Positions 6,675 through 13,378 of a stretch of DNA of 17,251 nucleotides are shown piece after piece; the stretch's first letter is position 1; every line of letters begins with the position of its first letter. A program made the position numbers and the translations under genes. Source of the DNA: Erysipelotrichaceae bacterium (GTDB lineage Bacteria > Bacillota_I > Bacilli_A > Erysipelotrichales > Erysipelotrichaceae); contig CAAGJS010000112.1 of NCBI GenBank assembly GCA_900770275.1, positions 1 to 17,251 of the forward strand. The letters run 5' to 3'. The notes beneath the pieces were generated by a model. That model was not told the origin of the DNA. It was given only the letters and a program-made list of their open reading frames with translations, and made no database searches.

Positions 6675-7082
6675 ATGGCGGGTAAATATAAAGAAGTCAT
6701 TCTCGGATGGTTCATGAAACATCCCGAGTCCGAAGGAAGCGCTGATCTCATCTATTCCCAGCTAAAGGAAGAAGGCAGCGATATCAATCTTGCGACCGTA
6801 TACCGCAACCTCGACCGCATGTGCGCCGATCACGAAATCGCACGCATCCGTCTGCCCGAAAAGGAAGAAACCTGGTACCGCTACACACCAAGGGAGCGGC
6901 ATTGCGAACACCATCTCCATCTCATCTGCCGCAGATGCGGAAAGGTCATTCATCTCGATGGAGCATTCATGCAGGAAATCGAAAATCACCTTGCACAGGA
7001 ACAGGGATTTGTCCTCGATTGCGGAGAATCCGTACTGACAGGTCTGTGCAAAGAATGCGCGGAGGTGGAACATGTTCATTGA
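6675..7082 (+). CDS. Fur-family metal-responsive repressor
   Basis: A 135-residue cytoplasmic repressor. The recognition helix NLATVYRNLDRM (38-49) is the Fur signature. The dimer domain has a His-rich HCEHHLHLICRRC segment (76-88) and a second CKEC (125-128); the two CxxC pairs would hold the structural zinc. The ATG at 6675 is preferred because GGAGG (6662-6666) lies eight bases upstream. An in-frame ATG at 6642 falls at or before the predicted transcription start. The N-terminus is shorter than in typical Fur. Its stop overlaps the permease start by 11 bases. Whether it senses Fe, Zn, Mn or peroxide cannot be decided; the partner gene points to metal homeostasis. Confidence 0.9.
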   Translation: MAGKYKEVILGWFMKHPESEGSADLIYSQLKEEGSDINLATVYRNLDRMCADHEIARIRLPEKEETWYRYTPRERHCEHHLHLICRRCGKVIHLDGAFMQEIENHLAQEQGFVLDCGESVLTGLCKECAEVEHVH

Positions 7083-7929
7083 TGCACTTCAGGATGCCTT
7101 CATCGACACGGTGAAACTCATCCCTTTCCTCTATCTCACCTATGTCCTGATGGAGTGGCTCGAAAAGAAAACGAGCGAAAAGCAGGCCGAAGGTCTCGCC
7201 AGAGCCGGAAAGTTCGGTCCCTTATATGGCGCCATTGCCGGCGTCGTTCCCCAGTGCGGCTTCAGTGCCGCCGCTTCCTCCCTCTATTCCGGAGGCGTCA
7301 TCACGGTCGGAACTCTGCTTGCCGTATTTCTGTCCACCAGCGACGAAATGTTACCGATCATGATTTCCAACCGCACAGCTGCCGGAACAATGGCTCAGAT
7401 CGTCGCCGCAAAGGCAGTCATCGGTCTGATCACCGGATTTGCCATCGACGCCCTGCTCCCGCATCTTCATACACATTTCCGTTCCAGCAAACACATTGAA
7501 GATCTCTGTGAAGCAGAGCACTGCGGCTGCGAAGAGGAAGACGGAAACATCTTCAAATCAGCTCTGATCCACACCGTACATATCATCCTCTTTGTCTTCG
7601 TAATCTCGTTCGTTCTGACGATGGCTACGGAACATCTTGGCGAACATGTCGTCGCCCAGTACATGCAGGAACATCAGATCCTTGGCGTCTTCCTCATGGC
7701 ACTGATCGGTCTCATCCCGAACTGCGGCGCATCCGTCGCCGCCACCCAGCTCTATCTCGACGGCATGATCAGTGCCGCCCAGATGATCTCAGGATTATTG
7801 ACCGGCGCCGGCGTAGGCCTGCTGGTTCTCTTCCGTACCAATCGCCACCTTAAGGAAAACCTCGTCATTCTTGCCATCCTCTACGCCGCAGGTGTCTTCT
7901 GGGGACTGCTGCTGCAGCTTGTCATATAA
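7072..7929 (+). CDS. ArsP_2-like putative heavy-metal or manganese permease
   Basis: A 285-residue polytopic membrane protein. It has two related halves: GVVPQCGFSAAASSLYSGG (58-75) and GLIPNCGASVAATQLYLDG (213-231), each a Pro-x-Cys-Gly turn followed by a small-residue helix. This is the pattern of the family called putative manganese transporter, arsenic efflux-like or 10TM heavy-metal exporter. Between them a soluble loop (131-158) is rich in His, Cys and acid: HLHTH, EAEHCGCEEED. The ATG at 7072 overlaps the fur stop, with GGAGGTGG upstream, so translation is coupled and transcription would follow the Fur boxes. Export of a divalent metal is inferred; the substrate is not proven. Confidence 0.8.
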   Translation: MFIDALQDAFIDTVKLIPFLYLTYVLMEWLEKKTSEKQAEGLARAGKFGPLYGAIAGVVPQCGFSAAASSLYSGGVITVGTLLAVFLSTSDEMLPIMISNRTAAGTMAQIVAAKAVIGLITGFAIDALLPHLHTHFRSSKHIEDLCEAEHCGCEEEDGNIFKSALIHTVHIILFVFVISFVLTMATEHLGEHVVAQYMQEHQILGVFLMALIGLIPNCGASVAATQLYLDGMISAAQMISGLLTGAGVGLLVLFRTNRHLKENLVILAILYAAGVFWGLLLQLVI

Positions 7930-7946
7930 AGAAACAAAATTCAGCC

Positions 7947-7996
7947 AAAAAGGAAGCCATTGATGCACATTCGCATCCAATGACTTCCTTCTTTTT
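7947..7996. terminator. Bidirectional intrinsic terminator
   Basis: An A-run leads into GGAAGCCATTGATG, a short loop and CATCCAATGACTTCC, then CTTTCTTTTT-like T-rich bases (7991-7996). The stem has a few mismatches. It lies between two convergent genes, the permease and the ADP-ribosylglycohydrolase, and has an A- or T-rich tail for each direction. Confidence 0.7.
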
Positions 7997-8002
7997 CTAT
8001 TC

Positions 8003-8998
8003 TTATCTCACATATGGAAGAAGAGCTTTGGCATAGGAATCAAAATTGATCTGATTCCGTCCCTCAAGAAGCTTCACATCTGCCGGATCAAACTCCGGAT
8101 TCATCGCCCCGCAGATTGCGCAGGCAATGGCTCCTACGGTATCCGTATCCCCGGCAATATTGGAAGCGATTCTGGCAGCCTTCATTGGTTTCCCATCTGC
8201 CAGATCAACAATTGCCAGAGCAGCCGGAACGGTCTCTATAGTTTCCATGCCCATTCCGAATTCTGTTTCAATCAGCTTTGGAACCTGATCCGGAACTTCT
8301 TTGACGCGCTGACGCAGAATTTCCGTGCGCAGACGAAGGGATGCGGACGGGAGCGGAAATCCCCGTTTTCCCCCTTCTGATTCTGCCTCTTCCGCGACAG
8401 AATACATCTCATCCAGGGAACCGTCTCCTCGCAATGCATAGCTTACTGCCGCCGCAATCATCGAAGCACCGGCGATCGCAATGGAGTTATTATGCGTCGG
8501 AAGACATAACTGCTCAACCTGATCAACCAGTCCCTTCATATTCCGATAATCATTGACGAGACCGATCGGACTGACTTTCATCGCAGAACCATTGGTAGTT
8601 CCAAATCTTCCCGCTTTCTCCATCGGGGTCCCTTCCGAGATCAGCTGAAGTGCACGCGACGTACTCGGACCAATGACGGAGGCACTCGTTTCCTTGTTGC
8701 GGTCAATCCACTTTCTCAGCATCTCGAGATATGCCCTGGCCTCAAACGTTCCTTTTCCATCAATGATTGCCTGGCAGACAAGCAGCGTATTAATGGTATC
8801 ATCCGTAACCTCTCCTGCCTCAAACCTGCGGCCAATGAAGTCATATTTCGTAGATGGGCTAAACGTCTGAACACCATCCGGAAAAGCCAGATTCATGTGA
8901 GCACGTGTCATCATTTCCGTCGGCATGCCCATCGCATCCCCATAAGCACAGCCAATGAGCGCACCGCGAATATGATCAACAAGTTTCTCTCGATTCAT
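8003..8998 (-). CDS. ADP-ribosylglycohydrolase-fold hydrolase (DraG/ARH family)
   Basis: A 331-residue soluble all-alpha enzyme of the DraG/ARH family, which cleaves ADP-ribose or other ribosyl N- or O-glycosidic bonds with a magnesium pair. Landmarks are GALIGCAYGDAMGMPTE (12-28), the metal-binding EVTDDT (63-68), NGSAMKVSPIG (136-146), PTHNNSIAIAGA (167-178) and the second metal site AGDTDTVGAIACAICGA (282-298). The ATG at 8998 follows AGGAGA (9004-9009 region). It is the last gene of the bglG-like operon, 49 bases after the permease gene, where a phospho-glycosidase would normally stand. A role in opening an imported phosphorylated glycoside is an inference from position only; ordinary ADP-ribose removal is equally possible. 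Confidence 0.9.
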   Translation of the reverse strand: MNREKLVDHIRGALIGCAYGDAMGMPTEMMTRAHMNLAFPDGVQTFSPSTKYDFIGRRFEAGEVTDDTINTLLVCQAIIDGKGTFEARAYLEMLRKWIDRNKETSASVIGPSTSRALQLISEGTPMEKAGRFGTTNGSAMKVSPIGLVNDYRNMKGLVDQVEQLCLPTHNNSIAIAGASMIAAAVSYALRGDGSLDEMYSVAEEAESEGGKRGFPLPSASLRLRTEILRQRVKEVPDQVPKLIETEFGMGMETIETVPAALAIVDLADGKPMKAARIASNIAGDTDTVGAIACAICGAMNPEFDPADVKLLEGRNQINFDSYAKALLPYVR

Positions 8999-9047
8999 AA
9001 CGTCTCCTGACTAATCACAGCTCCACGCAGAATGAATAACTTCCTGG

Positions 9048-10475
9048 TTAAGCATCAACCTCGTTTCTTCCATCTTCACCCGGCTTATAGCTGAACCATG
9101 TCAGGCCGAAGGTAACGGCCATTGCGGCAAGGCAGGCAATCACGCACCAGATCAGACCACTGAAGCTCTTAGCCGCCGGATTAACAAATGCCATGAATCC
9201 CGTAACACCCATACTGATGGCATACATCGGAGAATTCGAAAGCACAAGAATCAAGCCGCCAACAAGTCCACCCGCCATGCAGTATCCGAACCGTTTTCTG
9301 ACCGGCAGCGTCACACCATAAATGGAAGGTTCAATTATGCAGAAGCACGCACTCAGGAACGCCGGGAGCGCAATATTCTTCATCTTCGTGCTCTTTGTGC
9401 GAAGGAATACCGCCAGGCATGCGGCCATATGCGTAAAGCTTGCCGGGAAAATGGAAGCGACGATCAGCGTACTTCCCCCAGCCGCAAATTCCATGATGCC
9501 AAGCGTAATCAGCGGCCAGTGAAGACCAAAGATAACCAGCGGCTGATAGATCAGAGTAATGATCGCAAACGCAAGGATCTTTGACTTATCAATCAGGAAG
9601 TTCAAAGCAGCCTGCAGACCATTCTGCAGAATCATCGAGATCGGACCGATCAGAAGAACACCGATAATTCCAGCAAGCAGAATCGTCAGGAACGGAACCA
9701 TGAACTGACGCGTCACTGCCGGCAGATGACTCTTAAACCACTTTTCAATCTTCGAAGCGATGAAGTTCACCAGCATGATCGGAATAACGGTTGAGGTATA
9801 TCCGGTCGAAGGGAAAATAATCGGAATGCCGAAGAAGGTCTTATAAACCGGCATTGCAAATGCAGTACCTTCAAATGCCGTGAATAACGGATCACCCGCA
9901 TTGATGGAATCCACAATCCCCGGGAAGATCAAGAATGCACCAAGAATCATTCCAACAAACGGATCCATGCCGAATGCGACAGCACTGGTATAGCCAAGAA
10001 TGACCGGGAAGAATGTCAGGCACGCATTGCCAAGATCCGAAAGAAGAATGCTTGTACCATCACCGGCCGTAATAACTCCTGTCGCAAGCAGAATGGAATT
10101 GATACCCGCAATGATTCCACACGCACACAGAACGCCAAGCGAAGGAACAACGATCTTCGTAATGAGTGCGGCAAAGCGATTCATGAAAGATCCTTTTTTC
10201 TGGTCCTCCTGCTGCTCTGCTTCCCCAGACCCGGTCAGGCGCACAAAGTCCTCATACACATCGCCAACCTGCGTCCCAATGATTATCTGCAGCTTTCCTT
10301 CTGCCACTTGTGTCGAAATGATGTCTTTGTTTGAATCAAGTGCCTCGCGATTTGCCTTGCTGTCATCCTTCAGCTTGATGCGAAGCCGTGTCATACAATG
10401 ATTTGCACTTTCAATATTATCTTTGCCGCCAACGTTATCGATTATGAACGCCGCAAGCTTTTCATATTTACCCAT
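9048..10475 (-). CDS. PTS EIIBC permease, Bgl/glucoside type
   Basis: Membrane sugar permease that phosphorylates its substrate during import. The 475 residues comprise an EIIB domain (about 1-85) with the phospho-acceptor Cys27 in SANHCMTRLRIKL, a linker, and a hydrophobic EIIC domain with IFGLHWPLITLG and IEPSIYGVTLPVRKRF, both hallmarks of the glucose/glucoside superfamily. No EIIA domain is fused and none is encoded nearby, so a general EIIA must supply phosphate. The ATG at 10475 follows CAGGAGAT (10481-10488 region). It lies 24 bases after the antiterminator gene. The sugar is unknown: the operon lacks the phospho-glucosidase that would identify it. Confidence 0.93.
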   Translation of the reverse strand: MGKYEKLAAFIIDNVGGKDNIESANHCMTRLRIKLKDDSKANREALDSNKDIISTQVAEGKLQIIIGTQVGDVYEDFVRLTGSGEAEQQEDQKKGSFMNRFAALITKIVVPSLGVLCACGIIAGINSILLATGVITAGDGTSILLSDLGNACLTFFPVILGYTSAVAFGMDPFVGMILGAFLIFPGIVDSINAGDPLFTAFEGTAFAMPVYKTFFGIPIIFPSTGYTSTVIPIMLVNFIASKIEKWFKSHLPAVTRQFMVPFLTILLAGIIGVLLIGPISMILQNGLQAALNFLIDKSKILAFAIITLIYQPLVIFGLHWPLITLGIMEFAAGGSTLIVASIFPASFTHMAACLAVFLRTKSTKMKNIALPAFLSACFCIIEPSIYGVTLPVRKRFGYCMAGGLVGGLILVLSNSPMYAISMGVTGFMAFVNPAAKSFSGLIWCVIACLAAMAVTFGLTWFSYKPGEDGRNEVDA

Positions 10476-10499
10476 AATTCCATCTCCTGATGTTTTTCA

Positions 10500-11348
10500 T
10501 TACTGGTTATAGATTGCTCTCTGGATATGAATCACCAGATAGAGCAGTTCCTCATTGCCGATATCCACGTCATACCTGCCCCGAATTAATCCCCGGATAT
10601 TCACAGCACACAGATAAGATTCCCGATATGTAACCTTCATCATATTCAGGAGCTCCACATCATGTTTCCGGTCGTCTGTGAATGTAGAATGACTGACAAT
10701 CCGCTGCGAAAAGTAACGGAGATGATTGATGAACCGATAATAAGCAAGCGTCCCTTCCTGAATCTCCTTATCAAAATAATCGCTGATCAGGTTAATGATT
10801 TCTTCAATGATCTTTGTCGACTTTTCAACCTTATCGGTCCCAATGGAATTCTCTGTTTCCGCATTAATGATGTGCAGCGCAATGAAACCCGCCTCATCCT
10901 GTGGAAGTTCAACACCGGTAGACTCCCTGATGATTTCCAGGCCCTTCATTCCAAGGGCATATTCATCAGGGTAAAACCGCATGATATCGTACAGGAGGCT
11001 GTTAGGAACCCTGATTCCCATTCTGTAGTTTCTCAATGCATAGTGGATGTGATCAGAAAGAGAAACATAGATCGAATCGCCCAGTTTTTTACCAAGCCCC
11101 ATCTTGATCATTTTCACGATCTTCTCTACGATACTGATCTCTTCCATCGGCAAAGAGACGATGATTTCACCAAACTTTGTTGTCAGTTCTTTCGAAGATA
11201 AGCAGAATTTCTTCTCCACAGATTCCGAACTGATCAGATCCCCCGGTTTCTTATGAAAGGCAATTCCGCGCCCCACGACGACAACTTCATGATTATCATC
11301 GTCGATAACAATGGCTGAACTGTTGTTCAGCACCTTGCTTATCTTCAC
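10500..11348 (-). CDS. BglG/LicT-family PRD transcriptional antiterminator
   Basis: A 282-residue RNA-binding regulator. The N-terminal CAT domain (1-55) has the family opening MKISKVLNNSSAIVIDDDNHE and GRGIAFHKKPGD. PRD1 (about 65-170) carries His100 and His159. PRD2 (about 175-282) carries His209 in FINHLRYFSQRI and His274 in LVIHIQRAI. PTS phosphorylation of these histidines would set its activity. The start codon is GTG, with AAAGGGGG eight bases upstream. It heads the operon with the EIIBC and hydrolase genes, and a terminator lies in its own leader (11419-11475), so it should control itself and the permease by antitermination. Confidence 0.93.
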   Translation of the reverse strand: MKISKVLNNSSAIVIDDDNHEVVVVGRGIAFHKKPGDLISSESVEKKFCLSSKELTTKFGEIIVSLPMEEISIVEKIVKMIKMGLGKKLGDSIYVSLSDHIHYALRNYRMGIRVPNSLLYDIMRFYPDEYALGMKGLEIIRESTGVELPQDEAGFIALHIINAETENSIGTDKVEKSTKIIEEIINLISDYFDKEIQEGTLAYYRFINHLRYFSQRIVSHSTFTDDRKHDVELLNMMKVTYRESYLCAVNIRGLIRGRYDVDIGNEELLYLVIHIQRAIYNQ

Positions 11349-11418
11349 TGATTGTTCCCCCTTTCACCTTCCTCGCACTGCCTGCAGTACAGCGTTCAGA
11401 AAGAATTCCCCGACAGAC

Positions 11419-11475
11419 AAAAAACTCGTCTGCCGCAGAAAAAGTACCAATGCACTAGTTCCTATGCAAACGAGT
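11419..11475 (-). terminator. Leader terminator with RAT-like hairpin
   Basis: On the minus strand, arms ACTCGTTTGC and GCAGACGAGT (plus 11466-11475 and 11424-11433) pair over ten bases with one G-U, followed by a T-run (11419-11424). Inside, 11437-11463 can form AGGAA-CT-AGTGC-ATTG-GTACT-TT-TTTCT, a hairpin with an internal loop like an antiterminator target. An extended form uses bases of both terminator arms. The sequence does not match the classical LicT/BglG target closely, so the RAT call is tentative. Confidence 0.55.
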
Positions 11476-11519
11476 CAAGCTCATATTCAATGATAACTTT
11501 CCCGTAAGATTACATCTTT

Positions 11520-11548
11520 AAAATAATAGGCTTCTTCAAGCATGTCAA
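11520..11548 (-). promoter_or_regulatory. Promoter of the antiterminator-PTS operon
   Basis: On the minus strand: -35 TTGACA (11543-11548), a 17-base spacer, then -10 TATTTT (11520-11525). Transcription would begin near 11513, giving a leader of about 165 bases that contains the terminator. Confidence 0.6.
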
Positions 11549-11577
11549 TATTCCGGCATGACTTTTGTGCGCAGAAA

Positions 11578-11630
11578 TCATTCCTGCCGCTTCAACACAA
11601 ACCTGAGACCGGCCGATCCGCACCAATCAG
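11578..11630 (-). pseudogene. Remnant 3' end of a mupG-like gene
   Basis: On the minus strand the last codons read RFVLKRQE and stop, against RFVLKREE and stop in intact mupG (12320-13378). Immediately upstream, CGGATCGGCCGG matches CGGATTGGCCGG, but a two-base loss breaks the frame between them. The similarity appears to continue past the stop into the 3' flank: CTGC, an A-run and GTCATG occur in both. Nothing of the remaining 95 percent of the gene is here. The rest of this 348-base gap holds only the operon promoter and leader. Confidence 0.65.
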
Positions 11631-11696
11631 GCGATCACGGATCTGCGCAGAGTCATTTATTTCATGAGACGTGTAGCATTCAAAATCACCATTACG

Positions 11697-11990
11697 TTAT
11701 TTTGCAATACGTTTGTTTGGAACAAACTCTATTTTCAATGTTGCGTCAACAGCTTTTGCAATACGGTTCAATAATGCCAGACTAGGATTCCGTGTTCCGT
11801 TCTCAAGTCTGCTGATGTCTGCCTGACTGATTCCGGTTTTCCTAGACAGCTCAGCCTGTGTCAGACCAGCCTCTTTTCTTGCACGGATCAGGGACATTGT
11901 AATGTCCCTCTCCGGCCGCAAAGCATCATATTCCTTCTTAAATTCATCGTCCTTCATGAGTTCATTCGTCAATTCCTGTAAATCGCTCAT
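11697..11990 (-). CDS. XRE-family HTH protein, HigA-antitoxin-like, orphan
   Basis: A 97-residue DNA-binding protein. An acidic N-terminal segment (1-33, MSDLQELTNELMKDDEF) precedes a lambda-repressor-type HTH (34-68): LIRARKEAGLTQAELSRKTGISQADISRLENG. Its layout resembles HigA-type antitoxins that follow a RelE-like toxin. The ATG at 11990 is chosen because AAAGGAG (12000-12006) precedes it; an upstream ATG at 12047 in the same frame lacks such a site. No toxin frame is visible on either side, so it is an orphan regulator or the survivor of a toxin-antitoxin pair. An 18-bp palindrome at 12049-12066 is its likely operator. It lies between mupG and a mupG remnant. Confidence 0.85.
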   Translation of the reverse strand: MSDLQELTNELMKDDEFKKEYDALRPERDITMSLIRARKEAGLTQAELSRKTGISQADISRLENGTRNPSLALLNRIAKAVDATLKIEFVPNKRIAK

Positions 11991-12048
11991 ATTCAGCTCT
12001 CCTTTCGTGCATGTTGAGAAAATTCCGCCGAACAAACCGCCCCTCATT

Positions 12049-12066
12049 TATGCTATATATAGCATA
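12049..12066. promoter_or_regulatory. 18-bp perfect palindrome, likely operator and -10 of the XRE gene
   Basis: TATGCTATATATAGCATA is its own reverse complement. On the minus strand it contains TGCTATATA, usable as an extended -10, with GTATCA 17 bases upstream as a weak -35. A short AT-rich palindrome overlapping the promoter is typical of XRE antitoxin self-repression. Confidence 0.6.
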
Positions 12067-12225
12067 TTTCATCAGACATGATACGAAGGAATACCTGACT
12101 AGTATCCTTTCCGTAATGAGTTCAGAAACAGATGTGATTCTCTGCTCGAAGATCTAAAGAAGCGACGCAAAAAGAGAACAGCAGCACAGCAATTGCACGC
12201 ATTCATACAAATATCTTTTCGCATC
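12067..12225. other. Non-coding gap with no recognised feature
   Basis: No open frame with a ribosome site and no family match was found on either strand. In particular, no RelE/HigB-like toxin or remnant of one was recognised in the place where it would be expected, upstream of the XRE gene. Only the weak -35 of that gene falls here. Confidence 0.5.
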
Positions 12226-12274
12226 AAAAAAGCATCGACAATCACACGAGGACTGCTCCCCATGACTGCCGATG
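12226..12274 (-). terminator. Intrinsic terminator of the murQ-murP-mupG operon
   Basis: On the minus strand, CATCGGCAGTCA and TGATTGTCGATG (plus 12263-12274 and 12233-12244) pair over 12 bases with two G-U pairs. The loop contains a small GGA/TCC stem, and the structure is followed by C and six Ts. It starts 46 bases after the mupG stop. Confidence 0.8.
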
Positions 12275-12319
12275 TTTTCTAACATGACTTCTCTTTTTCC
12301 ATGCAGGAATATGAAACTG

Positions 12320-13378
12320 TCACTCTTCCCGCTTCAGCACAAACCTGCGGCCCCGGCCAATCCGGTCCAGGAGATTCAAATACTCCTTCTGCACCTGCCC
12401 GGCCACATTGACACGCGCATCGGCCGGAAGATCCTTACGGATTAACTGCAGCTCCCCACAATAGCGAAGATATTTTTCATTGTCCAAAGTGATGGATCCC
12501 CGTTTTCTTTCTGCTGCAGATTCATCTGCCGGCACCGTTCTGCCAGACGTTCCGGCATAGGACCGCGACTCCACCGCACGCACCAGCCACGAAGGAGAAT
12601 CGATCCGGCACGTGAACACCCGGTCATAATAATCTTCGTATCCTTCCTTGAGCAGGCACGGGATTTCGATGACATCCTCCTGTGCGAACCGTTTCATCCG
12701 TGCAACTTCCTTTTCGCTCACTTCAGGATCCCCAACAAAGACCGTATCAATACCAAACCGTTCCAGAAGATCAATATAACCGACCGACGGCGGAAGAAAG
12801 CGATGCGCCTCCAGCGTCGGAAGACCTTCATGAATCGGTCCGCGCCTCGTCATGTCCCCGGGGATGAAGGCAGCCGTCTCCAGGCCCAGGCTATGAAGAC
12901 TGGATGTTGAGTCCTTCAGATATTCCTCATCCAGACCTGTTTCAGGACGCGGATAGAAGTTGTGCATCGCCACCACCGGGAATGCGGCATGAGAAAGAAT
13001 CACCTTCGCATCTTCCGCATCGACCGTGGAAGCGTTGATCGCAACCGGCATCTCTTCCGCCAGCTTCGCAATCTCTTCCCTCATAAAGCCGCAGTCAAGA
13101 CGAACGCCATACAGATGAAGCTTATCCTTCAGCGCAGCGACCGATGCGACACCAAATCGCGATGGCGTTTCGCGCTCAATGTCAGCGAGGATCTTCATAC
13201 CAAGATCATTGAGTCTGCGGCAGAGCTCCTCCATCTCAGACGCATAGGTATCCGAATACTCTTCACGAATATGCAGAGACAGAAAAACAGGCGCACCGCC
13301 TGCAGAAGATTCCGCAGACGGTATGCGCCCTTTCCTGTATTCCGCAAGATAAACAGAATAGCCAGGAAGATTATGCAT
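12320..13378 (-). CDS. mupG: 6-phospho-N-acetylmuramidase MupG (DUF871)
   Basis: Cytosolic glycosidase that splits MurNAc-6-phosphate from the phosphorylated MurNAc-GlcNAc disaccharide, as established for the Staphylococcus enzyme of this family. The 352 residues match the family length. GYSVYLAEY (6-14) opens the barrel, HNFYPRPETGLD (139-150) and PGDMTRRGPIHEGLPTLE (173-190) with AHR are the conserved blocks, and the C-terminal part is the cyclophilin-like cap. Its ATG (13376-13378) lies inside the murP end, overlapping by eight bases, with GAGGAAG as ribosome site, so translation is coupled. It is the last gene of the mur operon. The symbol rests on family and on the neighbours murP and murQ. 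Confidence 0.92.
   Translation of the reverse strand: MHNLPGYSVYLAEYRKGRIPSAESSAGGAPVFLSLHIREEYSDTYASEMEELCRRLNDLGMKILADIERETPSRFGVASVAALKDKLHLYGVRLDCGFMREEIAKLAEEMPVAINASTVDAEDAKVILSHAAFPVVAMHNFYPRPETGLDEEYLKDSTSSLHSLGLETAAFIPGDMTRRGPIHEGLPTLEAHRFLPPSVGYIDLLERFGIDTVFVGDPEVSEKEVARMKRFAQEDVIEIPCLLKEGYEDYYDRVFTCRIDSPSWLVRAVESRSYAGTSGRTVPADESAAERKRGSITLDNEKYLRYCGELQLIRKDLPADARVNVAGQVQKEYLNLLDRIGRGRRFVLKREE

Noticed and set aside
11558..11785. A 75-codon plus-strand frame beside the XRE gene as a possible missing toxin
   Set aside because: It runs antisense through the mupG remnant and the 3' end of the XRE gene, with no toxin motif and no ribosome site.
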